A DNA stretch of 6,155 bases, taken from NCBI GenBank assembly GCA_004195335.1, contig SDWK01000592.1, forward strand, positions 1 to 6,155. Reading direction: 5' to 3'. The notes under the pieces were generated by a model. It worked only from the letters and a program-made list of their open reading frames with translations. It was not told the DNA's origin and did not search any database. Numbering within the stretch: the first letter of the stretch is position 1; the number at the start of each line of letters is the position of its first letter. Shown here in pieces: positions 1 through 6,155 of the stretch. This DNA comes from Shewanella sp. (GTDB lineage: Bacteria > Pseudomonadota > Gammaproteobacteria > Enterobacterales > Shewanellaceae). The position numbers were made by a program, and so were the translations under genes.

Positions 1-722
1 AAAAGTCCAGTGAGCGTGCCAATACTGTACTTAAACGTGTCAAAGATGGTGATGATTTCCGTCGTACTGCGATCGCCTCATCGGCGGGTCCAAAGGCCCT
101 CGAAGGAGGTGTTTGGGACTATATGAATATCAACGAAATGCCTACCCTTTTTGCTGAAGTATTAGGTGGCGCTAAGACGGGTGATATCATTGGTCCAATC
201 CGAAGCGGTGCGGGTTTCCATATCATCAAGGTTCTCGATGCCCGTGGTCTTCAGACTAAAGAGGTCGATGAAGTTAGCTCAAGACATATTCTAATCAAGC
301 CATCTCCAATCTTATCGGAAGAAAGAGCCAAGGCAATGCTTGATAAGTTCGTGACACAAATACGTGCTGGGGATGCAGATTTTGCAGTCCTTGCCCGTCA
401 ATACTCAGAAGATCCGGGTTCAGGAGCTAAAGGTGGCGAACTGGGCTGGGCCGATCCTTCCGTTTATGTTCCGGCATTTGCCCAAACATTGAATGCACTA
501 GAAATTGGCGAGATCAGTGAACCGTTCCGTTCTAGTCACGGTTGGCATATAGTACAACTTGAAGAACGTCGAAAAACGGATGCTACAGACAAATTTAATA
601 CCAATCGGGCGCACCAGCTTATCTTCCGTCGCAAGTTTAATGAAGAGTTACAAAACTGGCTGGATGAGATGAGATCTGAGGCTTATATCGAAGTTTTCGA
701 TGCCGATTTTAATCGAGGTTAA
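1..722 (+). CDS. surA: Periplasmic chaperone / peptidyl-prolyl isomerase SurA, C-terminal part (5' end outside window)
   Basis: SurA is a periplasmic chaperone that escorts outer-membrane beta-barrel proteins to the BAM complex. The frame is open from position 3 to the TAA at 720-722 (239 residues), and the first ATG in this frame (123) lies inside a conserved domain, so it is not the real start. E. coli SurA is 428 residues, so roughly the C-terminal 55% is present. Fragment residues 1 to about 81 are the end of the first parvulin (PpiC) domain, with [18 protein letters not shown]. Residues about 92-188 are the complete second parvulin domain, with [24 protein letters not shown] and HGWHIVQL. 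The last ~50 residues are the C-terminal helix that packs on the N-terminal chaperone module. The signal peptide and N-terminal module are outside the window. pdxA follows after 5 nt, as in the conserved lptD-surA-pdxA-rsmA cluster. The identification is firm from recalled similarity to E. coli SurA. Confidence 0.96.
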   Translation, partial: KSSERANTVLKRVKDGDDFRRTAIASSAGPKALEGGVWDYMNINEMPTLFAEVLGGAKTGDIIGPIRSGAGFHIIKVLDARGLQTKEVDEVSSRHILIKPSPILSEERAKAMLDKFVTQIRAGDADFAVLARQYSEDPGSGAKGGELGWADPSVYVPAFAQTLNALEIGEISEPFRSSHGWHIVQLEERRKTDATDKFNTNRAHQLIFRRKFNEELQNWLDEMRSEAYIEVFDADFNRG

Positions 723-730
723 TCATATTG
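715..730 (+). promoter_or_regulatory. Ribosome binding site (GAGG) and TTG start codon of pdxA
   Basis: GAGG at 715-718 lies within the last codons of surA, 9 nt before TTG at 728-730. An in-frame stop (TAA, 710-712) lies just upstream. No ATG or GTG occurs between it and the conserved GEPAGIGPD motif at residues 11-19, and the first internal Met is residue 108. TTG is therefore the only sensible start. The pair suggests that pdxA translation is coupled to the end of surA translation. Confidence 0.8.
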
Positions 731-1714
731 ACGACTAAACGAATTGCCATTACCCCGGGAGAGCCCGCTGGAATTGGCCCAGATTTAGTTATCCAACTAG
801 CTCAGCAGGCTTGGCCTGTTGAGCTAGTTGTTTGCGCCGATCCTGAACTCTTGTCTGCCAGAGCAAAACTACTTGGTCTGCCACTACAACTGAAGCCTTA
901 TCAGCCTAGTCTGGCGGCAAAACCTCAAGAAGCGGGCACATTAACACTGGCTCCATTTACCCTCATCAATGACGCTGTATGTGGTCAGCTTGATGAGCAA
1001 AATAGTGCCTATGTAGTTGAAACATTGCGCTATGCCGGTGAAAAAAACATGAATGGTGAGTTTGATGCCGTCGTCACTGGCCCGGTACATAAAGGTATCA
1101 TTAACCAATCTGGTATTCCGTTTAGCGGACATACTGAATTTTTTGCTAATCAGGCAAACTGCCAAGATGTCGTTATGATGTTGGCCGCTCCTGGTTTGCA
1201 TGTGGCTTTAGTGACAACCCATATTCCATTAGCCTATGTATCCAAGGCGATCACCCGCGATAGACTTCATCAAATAGTGAAGATCCTTCATAACGATTTA
1301 ATCGAGAAGTTCGCGATTGAACAACCTAAGATATATGTCTGCGGGCTTAACCCTCATGCTGGCGAAGATGGGCATTTAGGCCGCGAAGAGATCGATACTA
1401 TCATACCGGCCCTCGATGAATTACGCGCCGAAGGGTTAAATATTGTCGGCCCCTTGCCTGCAGATACAATTTTCCAGAAAAAATATCAAGAAGATGCCGA
1501 TGTTATCTTAGCCATGTATCATGATCAGGGATTGCCAGTACTTAAATCTCAAGGATTTGGTAGCTCTGTTAATATCACCTTAGGGCTTCCCTATATTCGC
1601 ACTTCTGTCGATCACGGTACCGCACTAGCACTCGCAGGAACCGGACAAGCAGACATAGGAAGCTTTGTCTGCGCACTAAATAAAGCCATAGATTTGGCTG
1701 CAAAAGCTGAGTAG
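728..1714 (+). CDS. pdxA: 4-hydroxythreonine-4-phosphate dehydrogenase PdxA
   Basis: PdxA is a cytoplasmic enzyme that oxidises 4-phosphohydroxy-L-threonine with NAD(P)+. The product decarboxylates to 3-amino-1-hydroxyacetone phosphate, which PdxJ uses to make pyridoxine 5'-phosphate in the DXP-dependent vitamin B6 pathway. The 328-residue length matches E. coli PdxA (329). Conserved segments are [12 protein letters not shown] (8-19), [15 protein letters not shown] (109-123), SGHTEFF (133-139), CGLNPHAGE (205-213), GPLPADT (241-247), [11 protein letters not shown] (263-273) and TSVDHGTAL (292-300). The three metal-binding histidines of the family are present as His165, His210 and His265, one residue earlier than in E. 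coli. The start is TTG, fixed by an upstream in-frame stop and the position of the N-terminal motif. The gene lies 5 nt after surA and 11 nt before rsmA, so co-transcription is very likely. Codons 23-35 form a strong inverted repeat, listed separately. Confidence 0.98.
   Translation: MTTKRIAITPGEPAGIGPDLVIQLAQQAWPVELVVCADPELLSARAKLLGLPLQLKPYQPSLAAKPQEAGTLTLAPFTLINDAVCGQLDEQNSAYVVETLRYAGEKNMNGEFDAVVTGPVHKGIINQSGIPFSGHTEFFANQANCQDVVMMLAAPGLHVALVTTHIPLAYVSKAITRDRLHQIVKILHNDLIEKFAIEQPKIYVCGLNPHAGEDGHLGREEIDTIIPALDELRAEGLNIVGPLPADTIFQKKYQEDADVILAMYHDQGLPVLKSQGFGSSVNITLGLPYIRTSVDHGTALALAGTGQADIGSFVCALNKAIDLAAKAE
794..830 (+). repeat. Long inverted repeat (17-bp stem, 3-nt loop) inside pdxA
   Basis: The left arm is 794-810 (begins CAACTAGCTC, ends AGCAGGC), the loop is TTG at 811-813, and the right arm is 814-830 (begins GCCTG, ends GAGCTAGTTG). 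Sixteen of 17 positions are Watson-Crick pairs and the other is a G-U wobble in RNA. The hairpin begins 66 nt after the pdxA start and covers codons 23-35. No T-run follows (TTTGCGCC), so it is not a standard terminator. The encoded peptide resembles the E. coli PdxA segment, so protein function holds the residues, but the codon choices that create the pairing are free. Any role in mRNA stability or translation is inference. Confidence 0.75.
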
Positions 1715-1725
1715 TTGAAAAAGAA

Positions 1726-2529
1726 ATGAGTAATAAAGTACATTTAGGCCATACGGCCAGAAAGCGTTTCGGACAAAACTTTTTAACCGACGCCAATGTT
1801 ATCAATCGTATTGTTGGCGCTATCGCACCCGATAATGACCATGTGATGGTCGAAATTGGCCCCGGATTAGGCGCATTAACTGAGCCAGTCGCAAGTGGTA
1901 TCGATAAATTAACAGTGGTTGAGCTAGATAAAGATCTGGTGGCACGCCTACATGAACACCCAACACTAAAAGATAAGTTGGAAATTCATCAAGGTGATGC
2001 ACTGAAATTTGATTTCAGTCAGCTAGTGGAAGAAGGCAGGCAGATGAAGGTATTTGGTAACTTACCTTATAATATCTCTACGCCACTTATGTTTCATCTG
2101 TTTGAGTTTGCTGAACAGATTGAAAACATGCATTTCATGTTGCAAAAAGAGGTTGTTCTTCGACTGTCAGCCAGCCCGGGAACGAAAGCTTATGGACGTT
2201 TGACTGTGATGGCGCAATATCACTGTCAAGTCATGCCAGTGCTTGAAGTGCCACCACATAGCTTCACTCCAGCACCAAAAGTCGACTCTGCTGTCATTCG
2301 TTTAGTGCCGTTTAAAGTGAAACCTTGGCCTTGTAAAGATGTCGAGCAATTAAGACACCTTACGACAACTGCATTTCATATGCGCCGTAAAACCCTGCGC
2401 AACAACCTCAAGCATCTGATCACCGATGAAGAGTTTGCTGATCTTGGGATCGACGCCACGCTCAGACCTGAGCAGATCACTGTCCAGCAGTATGTCGCAA
2501 TGGCTAACCTGGTTATCGATAAGAAATAA
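1726..2529 (+). CDS. rsmA: 16S rRNA (adenine1518-N6/adenine1519-N6) dimethyltransferase RsmA (KsgA)
   Basis: RsmA uses S-adenosylmethionine to dimethylate two adjacent adenines in helix 45 of 16S rRNA, a late step in 30S subunit assembly; loss of this methylation gives kasugamycin resistance. The 267-residue length is close to E. coli (273). Visible motifs are the N-terminal [12 protein letters not shown] (11-22), SAM motif [12 protein letters not shown] (42-52), the acidic end of motif II VVELDKD (64-70), QGDALKFD (89-96), the catalytic motif IV NLPYNIS (112-118), [15 protein letters not shown] (176-190) and the C-terminal [12 protein letters not shown] (217-228). The ATG is 11 nt after the pdxA stop, with only a weak AG-rich stretch (AAAAAGA, 1718-1724) as ribosome binding site. 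This suggests translation coupled to pdxA. A hairpin terminator lies downstream before apaG. Confidence 0.98.
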   Translation: MSNKVHLGHTARKRFGQNFLTDANVINRIVGAIAPDNDHVMVEIGPGLGALTEPVASGIDKLTVVELDKDLVARLHEHPTLKDKLEIHQGDALKFDFSQLVEEGRQMKVFGNLPYNISTPLMFHLFEFAEQIENMHFMLQKEVVLRLSASPGTKAYGRLTVMAQYHCQVMPVLEVPPHSFTPAPKVDSAVIRLVPFKVKPWPCKDVEQLRHLTTTAFHMRRKTLRNNLKHLITDEEFADLGIDATLRPEQITVQQYVAMANLVIDKK

Positions 2530-2533
2530 GCTT

Positions 2534-2548
2534 GCTATAGCCTATAGC
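2534..2548. repeat. Short perfect palindrome after rsmA
   Basis: GCTATAG (2534-2540), a single C, then CTATAGC (2542-2548) form perfect 7-bp inverted arms 5 nt after the rsmA stop codon. It could be a binding site for a dimeric regulator or simply a 3'-end structure. No known operator is recognised. Confidence 0.4.
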
Positions 2549-2550
2549 TA

Positions 2551-2579
2551 TTGAACAGTATTGAGTGAAAATCTTAAAT
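2551..2579 (+). promoter_or_regulatory. Candidate weak sigma70 promoter for apaGH
   Basis: TTGAAC (2551-2556) and TTAAAT (2574-2579) are separated by exactly 17 bp. Each hexamer matches the sigma70 consensus at 4 of 6 positions. Transcription would begin near 2586, inside the terminator hairpin, so a transcript from here would not carry the full stem. In AT-rich intergenic DNA a match of this quality can arise by chance. Confidence 0.25.
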
Positions 2580-2582
2580 TTC

Positions 2583-2608
2583 AGGAGGGCTAAGCCCTCC
2601 TTTCTTTC
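2583..2608 (+). terminator. Probable intrinsic terminator downstream of rsmA
   Basis: AGGAGGGC (2583-2590) and GCCCTCCT (2594-2601) form a perfect 8-bp GC-rich stem with a TAA loop, followed by the T-rich tract TTCTTTC. It lies 53 nt after the rsmA stop and 15 nt before the apaG ribosome binding site region ends. The interrupted T-tract suggests partial rather than complete termination, which would make apaGH expression lower than that of surA-pdxA-rsmA. The left arm contains AGGAGG, an excellent anti-16S match, but no start codon at suitable distance uses it, and pairing would hide it. Confidence 0.7.
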
Positions 2609-2623
2609 GCCATAAGGAAAGTC

Positions 2624-3004
2624 ATGACAACACTAAAAGACTCCATCAAGGTCGAAGTAAAAACTGAATATATTGAAGATCAATCTTCCCCTTCAGAGGA
2701 CCGATACCTGTTCAGATACACCATCACTATCATTAATCTCGGTGAAAAATCGGTAACCCTGAAGAGTCGTTACTGGTCAATTACTGATGCGAATAATCAT
2801 AACAGTGAAGTACGTGGTGAGGGTGTGGTTGGTGAGACTCCCACGATTGAACCGGACAGTGCGTATCAATATACCAGTGGCACAGTATTAGAAACTCCAA
2901 TCGGGATCATGCAAGGCTGCTACACCATGATCACTAGCGAAGGAGAAAGCTTTGAAGCGGAAATACCGGCCTTCAGACTCGCAATGCCTGGTCTACTGCA
3001 CTGA
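2624..3004 (+). CDS. apaG: ApaG domain protein (Co2+/Mg2+ efflux-associated, exact role unclear)
   Basis: ApaG is a small single-domain protein with a fibronectin type III-like beta-sandwich fold. Its biochemical role is not settled: it has been linked to Co2+ resistance and Mg2+ efflux in Salmonella, and the same domain occurs in eukaryotic F-box and PDIP38-type proteins. The 126-residue length is within one residue of the E. coli protein (125). Signature segments are VKTEYIEDQSSP (12-23), YTITIINLG (32-40), a GRYW-like SRYW (44-47), EVRGEGVVGETP (57-68), YQYTSGTVLETPIGIMQG (81-98) and the C-terminal IPAFRLAMPGLLH (114-126). The start ATG has a good ribosome binding site, AAGGA at 2614-2618, 5 nt upstream. 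No signal peptide or membrane segment is seen. apaH follows after 34 nt, the usual partner gene. Confidence 0.96.
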   Translation: MTTLKDSIKVEVKTEYIEDQSSPSEDRYLFRYTITIINLGEKSVTLKSRYWSITDANNHNSEVRGEGVVGETPTIEPDSAYQYTSGTVLETPIGIMQGCYTMITSEGESFEAEIPAFRLAMPGLLH

Positions 3005-3038
3005 AATGAACTTATTTACCCTATTTGAGACGACATAG

Positions 3039-3863
3039 ATGGCGCACTATTTTGTTGGTGACATTCAAGGATGCTTCGAAGAGTTACAGCTACTTCTGAA
3101 TAAAGTCGACTTTAACCCATCAAAAGATCAGCTTTGGGCCGTCGGGGATCTTGTGGCAAGAGGCCCGGGCTCTCTCGAAACCCTACGCTACTTTAAACAA
3201 TTGGAAGGCTCAGCTCGAGTAGTACTGGGGAATCATGACCTCCACCTTTTGGCGGTTAATGCCAAAATTAAAAGAGCCAATCCCAATGACCAACTCGGCC
3301 CATTACTCACAGCCCCCGATATTGGCTCTATAATTGACTGGTTACGAATGCAACCACTTTACCAAGAGCTACCTGAACATAATCTGGTGATGACTCATGC
3401 GGGAGTTCCTCCTCAGTGGAGTCTTGAAACCATGAGAGAGGAAGCGGACCATGTCGCAGCGGCGCTGAGATCACATGATTACCTCACCTCTCTGATCAGT
3501 CATATGTATACTAATGGTTCTAATAGCTGGCACGACTCCATGTCTGAGCTGGAGCGTAAAATATACTGCATCAATGCCCTGACCCGAATGAGGTTTCTCC
3601 ACAGTGATGGGAGACTCGACTTTGACTGTAAGCAACCTCCATCAGCGTGTGAAGACCCCGATCTAACACCTTGGTTTGAACACCCAGGATTACTTAACTC
3701 CACGCACACATTAGTCTTCGGACATTGGGCAGCCGTGATGGGCAAAGTGCCATCAAATACAATACAAGCTCTCGATACGGGATGTTGTTGGGGAGAGCAT
3801 CTGACTCTCTGGCATTTAGAATCCAATCAAAAAATAACCCAAAACAAGTTAAAAAAGAGTTAA
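3039..3863 (+). CDS. apaH: Symmetrical bis(5'-nucleosyl)-tetraphosphatase ApaH
   Basis: ApaH cleaves diadenosine tetraphosphate (Ap4A) symmetrically to two ADP and removes Np4-type caps from bacterial RNA 5' ends. It is a cytoplasmic metal-dependent phosphatase of the PPP calcineurin-like family. The 274-residue length is near E. coli (280). Metal-binding motifs in order are GDIQG (7-11), GDLVARGP (36-43), GNHD (64-67), THAG with His120 (119-122) and FGHW with His229 (227-230), followed by the ApaH signature ALDTGCCWG (244-252). The first motif reads GDIQG where E. coli has GDVHG; as I recall, Gln here is common in ApaH of other gammaproteobacteria, so it should not mean loss of activity. The ribosome binding site is weak (GAGA, 3027-3030, 8 nt before ATG), fitting translation as the second gene after apaG. 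The stop codon forms part of a flagellar promoter for the next gene. Confidence 0.97.
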   Translation: MAHYFVGDIQGCFEELQLLLNKVDFNPSKDQLWAVGDLVARGPGSLETLRYFKQLEGSARVVLGNHDLHLLAVNAKIKRANPNDQLGPLLTAPDIGSIIDWLRMQPLYQELPEHNLVMTHAGVPPQWSLETMREEADHVAAALRSHDYLTSLISHMYTNGSNSWHDSMSELERKIYCINALTRMRFLHSDGRLDFDCKQPPSACEDPDLTPWFEHPGLLNSTHTLVFGHWAAVMGKVPSNTIQALDTGCCWGEHLTLWHLESNQKITQNKLKKS

Positions 3864-3887
3864 ACTAAATCTGAAGTTGGCCGATAA
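3861..3887 (+). promoter_or_regulatory. Flagellar sigma28 (FliA) promoter of the chemoreceptor gene
   Basis: TAAA at 3861-3864, exactly 15 nt, then GCCGATAA at 3880-3887 match the sigma28 consensus TAAA-N15-GCCGATAA with no mismatch in either element. Transcription should begin near 3893-3896, giving a leader of about 105 nt before the chemoreceptor ATG. The TAA of the -35 element is also the apaH stop codon. Chemoreceptor genes are typical members of the FliA regulon, which supports the assignment. Confidence 0.88.
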
Positions 3888-3941
3888 AAATCAAACTAGA
3901 GAGCCAAGCCCTGAATTTTAAAAGTTTTTTACTAGGGAGTC

Positions 3942-3970
3942 GTGATCAACAGCTCTAGCTGATTGATTGC
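3942..3970 (+). promoter_or_regulatory. Hairpin in the predicted chemoreceptor mRNA leader
   Basis: GTGATCAACAGC (3942-3953) pairs with GCTG-A-TTGATTGC (3958-3970) around a TCTA loop (3954-3957). The stem has 12 pairs including two G-U wobbles and one bulged A at 3962. It lies downstream of the predicted sigma28 start and 19 nt before the GGAG ribosome binding site (3990-3993). No T-run follows, so it is not a terminator. It may stabilise the leader, or the DNA palindrome may be a protein site; neither can be decided from sequence alone. Confidence 0.45.
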
Positions 3971-3999
3971 AGGAATTATAATAATAACTGGAGTACCCT

Positions 4000-6027
4000 A
4001 TGAAAATGAATGTCGCCACTAGAGTCATTGGTGGGTTTAGTGTTGTCACCCTGTTACTCATCGCATTGGGGGGAGCTTCTTTATTTACCAATAGTAAACT
4101 CAAGACGAGTACTCAGGTACTGCAAGAGTTCAGCCTGCCGGCACTCGAATCCAGTGGCCATCTTGTGGAGAGCCTTTCCCTTCAACAAACTCAACTCCTA
4201 ACCGCTTACCATAGTGACAAATCGAATCAAATTCCGGCCATTGAAGGCAAGTTTTCAAAAAATAATCAAACCTTTCTCAACGAATTAGATACGCTATCTA
4301 ATATCGTCAGCACACAGAAACAGACTAATTTTAATCGGATTATTTCAGATTTGCGTCAAACCTATTCAAGTTTTGAAGCAGATGGTAAAAAGATGATCCA
4401 AACCAAGAAAAGTGCGCTAGCTACTCAAGAGAATTTGGCCTCTAATTTAGACGTTCTTGAAGAAACGGCTGACGATACGGCCTCCCTTTTATTAGATCTT
4501 ATCGATCTTGAAATAAGTAAAGATCCCGTTGAGCAGCAAATTGCAGCAACTGCAGGTGATATTGATAATAGCTTAAGTGGTATTGTCAGTACCAGTTACG
4601 ACATAGTGAATAGTGGCACTAAGCAACAGCATGAAACCATCACCAAGGAGTTAGACTACTTCATCAGGAACATCAGCTATAAACTTGAGTATATCAAGAG
4701 TAACTGGGGAGAGTTTATTGACGAGGACGTACTTTCCGATATTAATAATGAAGCAAAAAAAGTGCTTTCCATGCTTGAAGGCAATGACTCTATTCAGGCA
4801 TTAAAAGGGCGACAATTGAATTTTGAGTCTTCAACAGACCAAATGCTCAATAAGGTCGAAAAAGACACTCAAAACCTCAATCAGAACATGAGAGCCTTAA
4901 CCAATGCTGTAGAGTCTGTCTCTAAAGAGGTGAGTGTTAAAGCCATTAGCGATATCGATTCTGCCAGTATCAATACTCTAATCTTGGTTCTCGTTGCAAT
5001 TGCCGTCTCTATTATTGTGAGCGTGGCGGTTATTCGTCCCCTCACCCAATCCCTTGCCAAGGTAAATAATGCCCTTAATATCCTTGCATCGGGTAACTTG
5101 ACACATAAGTTGGATGATACCGGTCATGATGAATTTGCCGAGCTGTCCAAGAACTGTAACCGATTGGTCGACAGCTTACGAAATTTGATCCAGGGGATCT
5201 TAGATCGCTCTAATCAGCTTGCCGCAGCGGCAGAAGAAACATCGGCCATCACGATGCAAACGACAGCGAGTATCCAGGAGCAGAAGAGCCAGGTCGATCA
5301 AGTTGCTACCGCAACCACTGAGTTGAGTTCCAGTGCTCAACAAGTGGCAACCAGTGCCGATGAGGCACTGCTGCAAATTAAGCAGGCCGATGACGAAGCA
5401 TTGCATATGCGGGCCATTGCCGATGAGAATAAACAGACGATTCTTGCACTTGCCGATGAAGTTGGTAAGGCTGGAATCGTGATCAATAAACTCCACTCTG
5501 ATAGCGCCGCTATCGGTTCTATCCTCGATGTTATTCGAGGCATTGCAGAACAAACAAACCTGCTGGCATTAAATGCTGCTATCGAAGCTGCCAGAGCCGG
5601 AGAGCAAGGACGTGGGTTTGCAGTGGTTGCCGATGAGGTAAGAAGTTTAGCCTCAAGAACTCAAGATTCTACTCAAGAGATCCAGCAGATGATCGAGGTG
5701 TTGCAACAAGGTGCTCAGGAAGCAGTCTCTGTCATGGAGTTGGGCCGCACTCAGGCAAGTTCATGTGTCGATAAGGCTGAGCAGGCCAATATTGCGCTGG
5801 AGAGTATCAGTGAATCGGTTCATCAGGCACATGATTCAGGTACTCATATCGCCCATGCGGCACAAGAGCAAAACATTGTTAGCCAACAAGTATCAGAAAA
5901 ACTTGAGCATATTGCAGCGATATCGGAAGAGACCTCTACAGGCGCCGAACAAACTGCACTGTCGAGTCATCAAGTCGCTCAGCTAGCCGAGGAGTTACAA
6001 GCTTCTGTAAGAGAGTTTAAAGTTTAA
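4000..6027 (+). CDS. Methyl-accepting chemotaxis protein with a long helical periplasmic sensor region
   Basis: This is a transmembrane chemoreceptor that senses a ligand outside the inner membrane and controls CheA kinase through CheW. Of 675 residues, 9-29 form the first membrane helix, about 30-325 the periplasmic region, 327-345 the second membrane helix, about 346-398 a HAMP domain starting with the usual RP (346-347), and about 400-675 the coiled-coil signalling domain. The conserved hairpin tip is at 517-540 ([20 protein letters not shown], then GRGF). Likely methylation regions include AAAAEETSA (408-416) and [11 protein letters not shown] (641-651). The periplasmic region is rich in Leu, Gln, Ser and Glu and looks all-helical; near 295 residues it is about twice a standard four-helix bundle, so a helical bimodular (HBM-like) sensor is possible. 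The ligand cannot be told. The C-terminus (REFKV) lacks a CheR/CheB-tethering pentapeptide. GGAG (3990-3993) lies 6 nt before the ATG, and a sigma28 promoter lies upstream. Confidence 0.95.
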   Translation: MKMNVATRVIGGFSVVTLLLIALGGASLFTNSKLKTSTQVLQEFSLPALESSGHLVESLSLQQTQLLTAYHSDKSNQIPAIEGKFSKNNQTFLNELDTLSNIVSTQKQTNFNRIISDLRQTYSSFEADGKKMIQTKKSALATQENLASNLDVLEETADDTASLLLDLIDLEISKDPVEQQIAATAGDIDNSLSGIVSTSYDIVNSGTKQQHETITKELDYFIRNISYKLEYIKSNWGEFIDEDVLSDINNEAKKVLSMLEGNDSIQALKGRQLNFESSTDQMLNKVEKDTQNLNQNMRALTNAVESVSKEVSVKAISDIDSASINTLILVLVAIAVSIIVSVAVIRPLTQSLAKVNNALNILASGNLTHKLDDTGHDEFAELSKNCNRLVDSLRNLIQGILDRSNQLAAAAEETSAITMQTTASIQEQKSQVDQVATATTELSSSAQQVATSADEALLQIKQADDEALHMRAIADENKQTILALADEVGKAGIVINKLHSDSAAIGSILDVIRGIAEQTNLLALNAAIEAARAGEQGRGFAVVADEVRSLASRTQDSTQEIQQMIEVLQQGAQEAVSVMELGRTQASSCVDKAEQANIALESISESVHQAHDSGTHIAHAAQEQNIVSQQVSEKLEHIAAISEETSTGAEQTALSSHQVAQLAEELQASVREFKV

Positions 6028-6032
6028 ACTTT
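6019..6032 (+). repeat. AT-rich palindrome over the chemoreceptor stop codon, possible weak terminator
   Basis: AAAGTTTAAACTTT (6019-6032) is a perfect 14-bp palindrome that includes the TAA stop at 6025-6027 and is followed by CTTTAAT. As RNA it could form a 5-bp stem with a TTAA loop. The stem is AT-rich and short, so efficient intrinsic termination is unlikely. No better terminator is visible before the window ends. Confidence 0.3.
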
Positions 6033-6035
6033 CTT

Positions 6036-6155
6036 TAATACCAATCAATATAAAGATGTGATCGCTCAGCGAGAGTTTAGCGCTTCTGAGGCAAGACAAC
6101 GAGTGAAGAACATAGTTGTTCTACGTTTAAGCTCGTTAACACAGCATCGGATGCG
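6036..6155. repeat. Left part of a probable dispersed palindromic intergenic element (MITE-like), cut by window edge
   Basis: The 128-bp stretch after the chemoreceptor contains no gene but several nested inverted repeats: TCGCT-C-AGCGA (6062-6072), CTCAG (6065-6069) with CTGAG (6086-6090), outer arms AACGAG (6098-6103) and CTCGTT (6132-6137) enclosing AGAACA-TAGT-TGTTCT (6107-6122), and GCATC-G-GATGC (6144-6154). The sequence begins with TAATACCAAT (6036-6045). From memory, Shewanella and related marine genera carry many noncoding copies of similar elements starting with TACCAAT, with the same AACGAG...GAACATAG core and a GGTAT end; this was not checked. The right end lies outside the window, so terminal inverted repeats and target duplication cannot be seen. 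Confidence 0.55.

Noticed and set aside
2675..2688. GAAGAT-CA-ATCTTC inverted repeat near the start of apaG
   Set aside because: Six-bp arms of this kind are frequent by chance, and the loop is too short for a stable RNA hairpin.
3500..3826. 108-codon open frame on the minus strand inside apaH
   Set aside because: It is fully antisense to a firmly identified gene, has no recognisable motif, and is explained by the coding bias of apaH.
3909..3937. CCCT...AGGG arms around an AT-rich tract with six T's after apaH, as a terminator
   Set aside because: The stem is only 4 bp, the large interior does not pair well, and the T-run lies inside rather than after the stem.
3944..3967. FNR- or CRP-like half sites (GTGATC, TTGAT/ATCAA) in the chemoreceptor leader
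   Set aside because: The half sites have the wrong orientation or spacing for an FNR or CRP dimer and lie downstream of the predicted transcription start.
3977..3982. Exact TATAAT hexamer upstream of the chemoreceptor
   Set aside because: No -35 element is found at 16-18 bp, and a start from it would fall in the ribosome binding site. The sigma28 promoter is a much better explanation.
5187..5206. Three GATC sites within 20 bp in the chemoreceptor gene
   Set aside because: They fall in coding sequence, far from any origin or promoter, and are too few to suggest a Dam-regulated site.
5200..5553. 117-codon Cys-rich open frame on the minus strand inside the chemoreceptor gene
   Set aside because: It is a shadow of the repetitive Ala/Gln/Glu coding of the signalling domain; no ribosome binding site or domain supports it.
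6011..6079. GAGAGTTTA occurs twice (6011-6019 and 6071-6079)
   Set aside because: The first copy encodes the receptor C-terminus and the second lies in the intergenic element; a 9-bp match at this distance is most likely chance.

Overview
The window looks like chromosomal housekeeping DNA from a gammaproteobacterium, most likely Shewanella or a close relative in the Alteromonadales. The grounds are the gene order surA-pdxA-rsmA-apaG-apaH, close protein similarity to the E. coli homologues recalled from memory, moderate GC content, a flagellar-type chemoreceptor gene placed directly after apaH, and a structured intergenic element at the right edge that resembles repeats I recall from Shewanella. 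The genus is an inference. All genes are on the + strand.

Positions 1-2529 hold a tight gene cluster: the C-terminal part of surA (periplasmic chaperone), pdxA (pyridoxal phosphate synthesis) beginning at a TTG codon 5 nt after surA, and rsmA/ksgA (16S rRNA dimethyltransferase) 11 nt further on. A 17-bp, nearly perfect inverted repeat with a 3-nt loop lies within pdxA codons 23-35 and is not needed by the protein sequence.

Positions 2530-2623 contain a 15-nt palindrome, a weak sigma70-like promoter and a GC-rich hairpin followed by a T-rich tract that looks like an intrinsic terminator. In E. coli apaG and apaH follow rsmA closely in one transcript, so here apaGH may be a partly separate unit. 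apaG (2624-3004) and apaH (3039-3863) follow; ApaH hydrolyses Ap4A.

Positions 3864-3999 form the upstream region of a chemoreceptor gene (4000-6027). It contains an exact TAAA-N15-GCCGATAA flagellar sigma28 (FliA) promoter whose -35 element overlaps the apaH stop codon, and a 29-nt hairpin in the predicted 5' leader. The receptor is a two-transmembrane protein with a long, probably all-helical periplasmic sensor region, HAMP, and a signalling domain with the conserved tip. It should therefore be made together with the flagellar and chemotaxis regulon rather than with the housekeeping genes upstream.

Positions 6028-6155 hold no gene. They contain a series of inverted repeats that I read as the left part of a dispersed palindromic element cut by the window edge. 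I see no new multi-gene system here; the interesting signals are at the level of RNA and DNA structure and of regulation.
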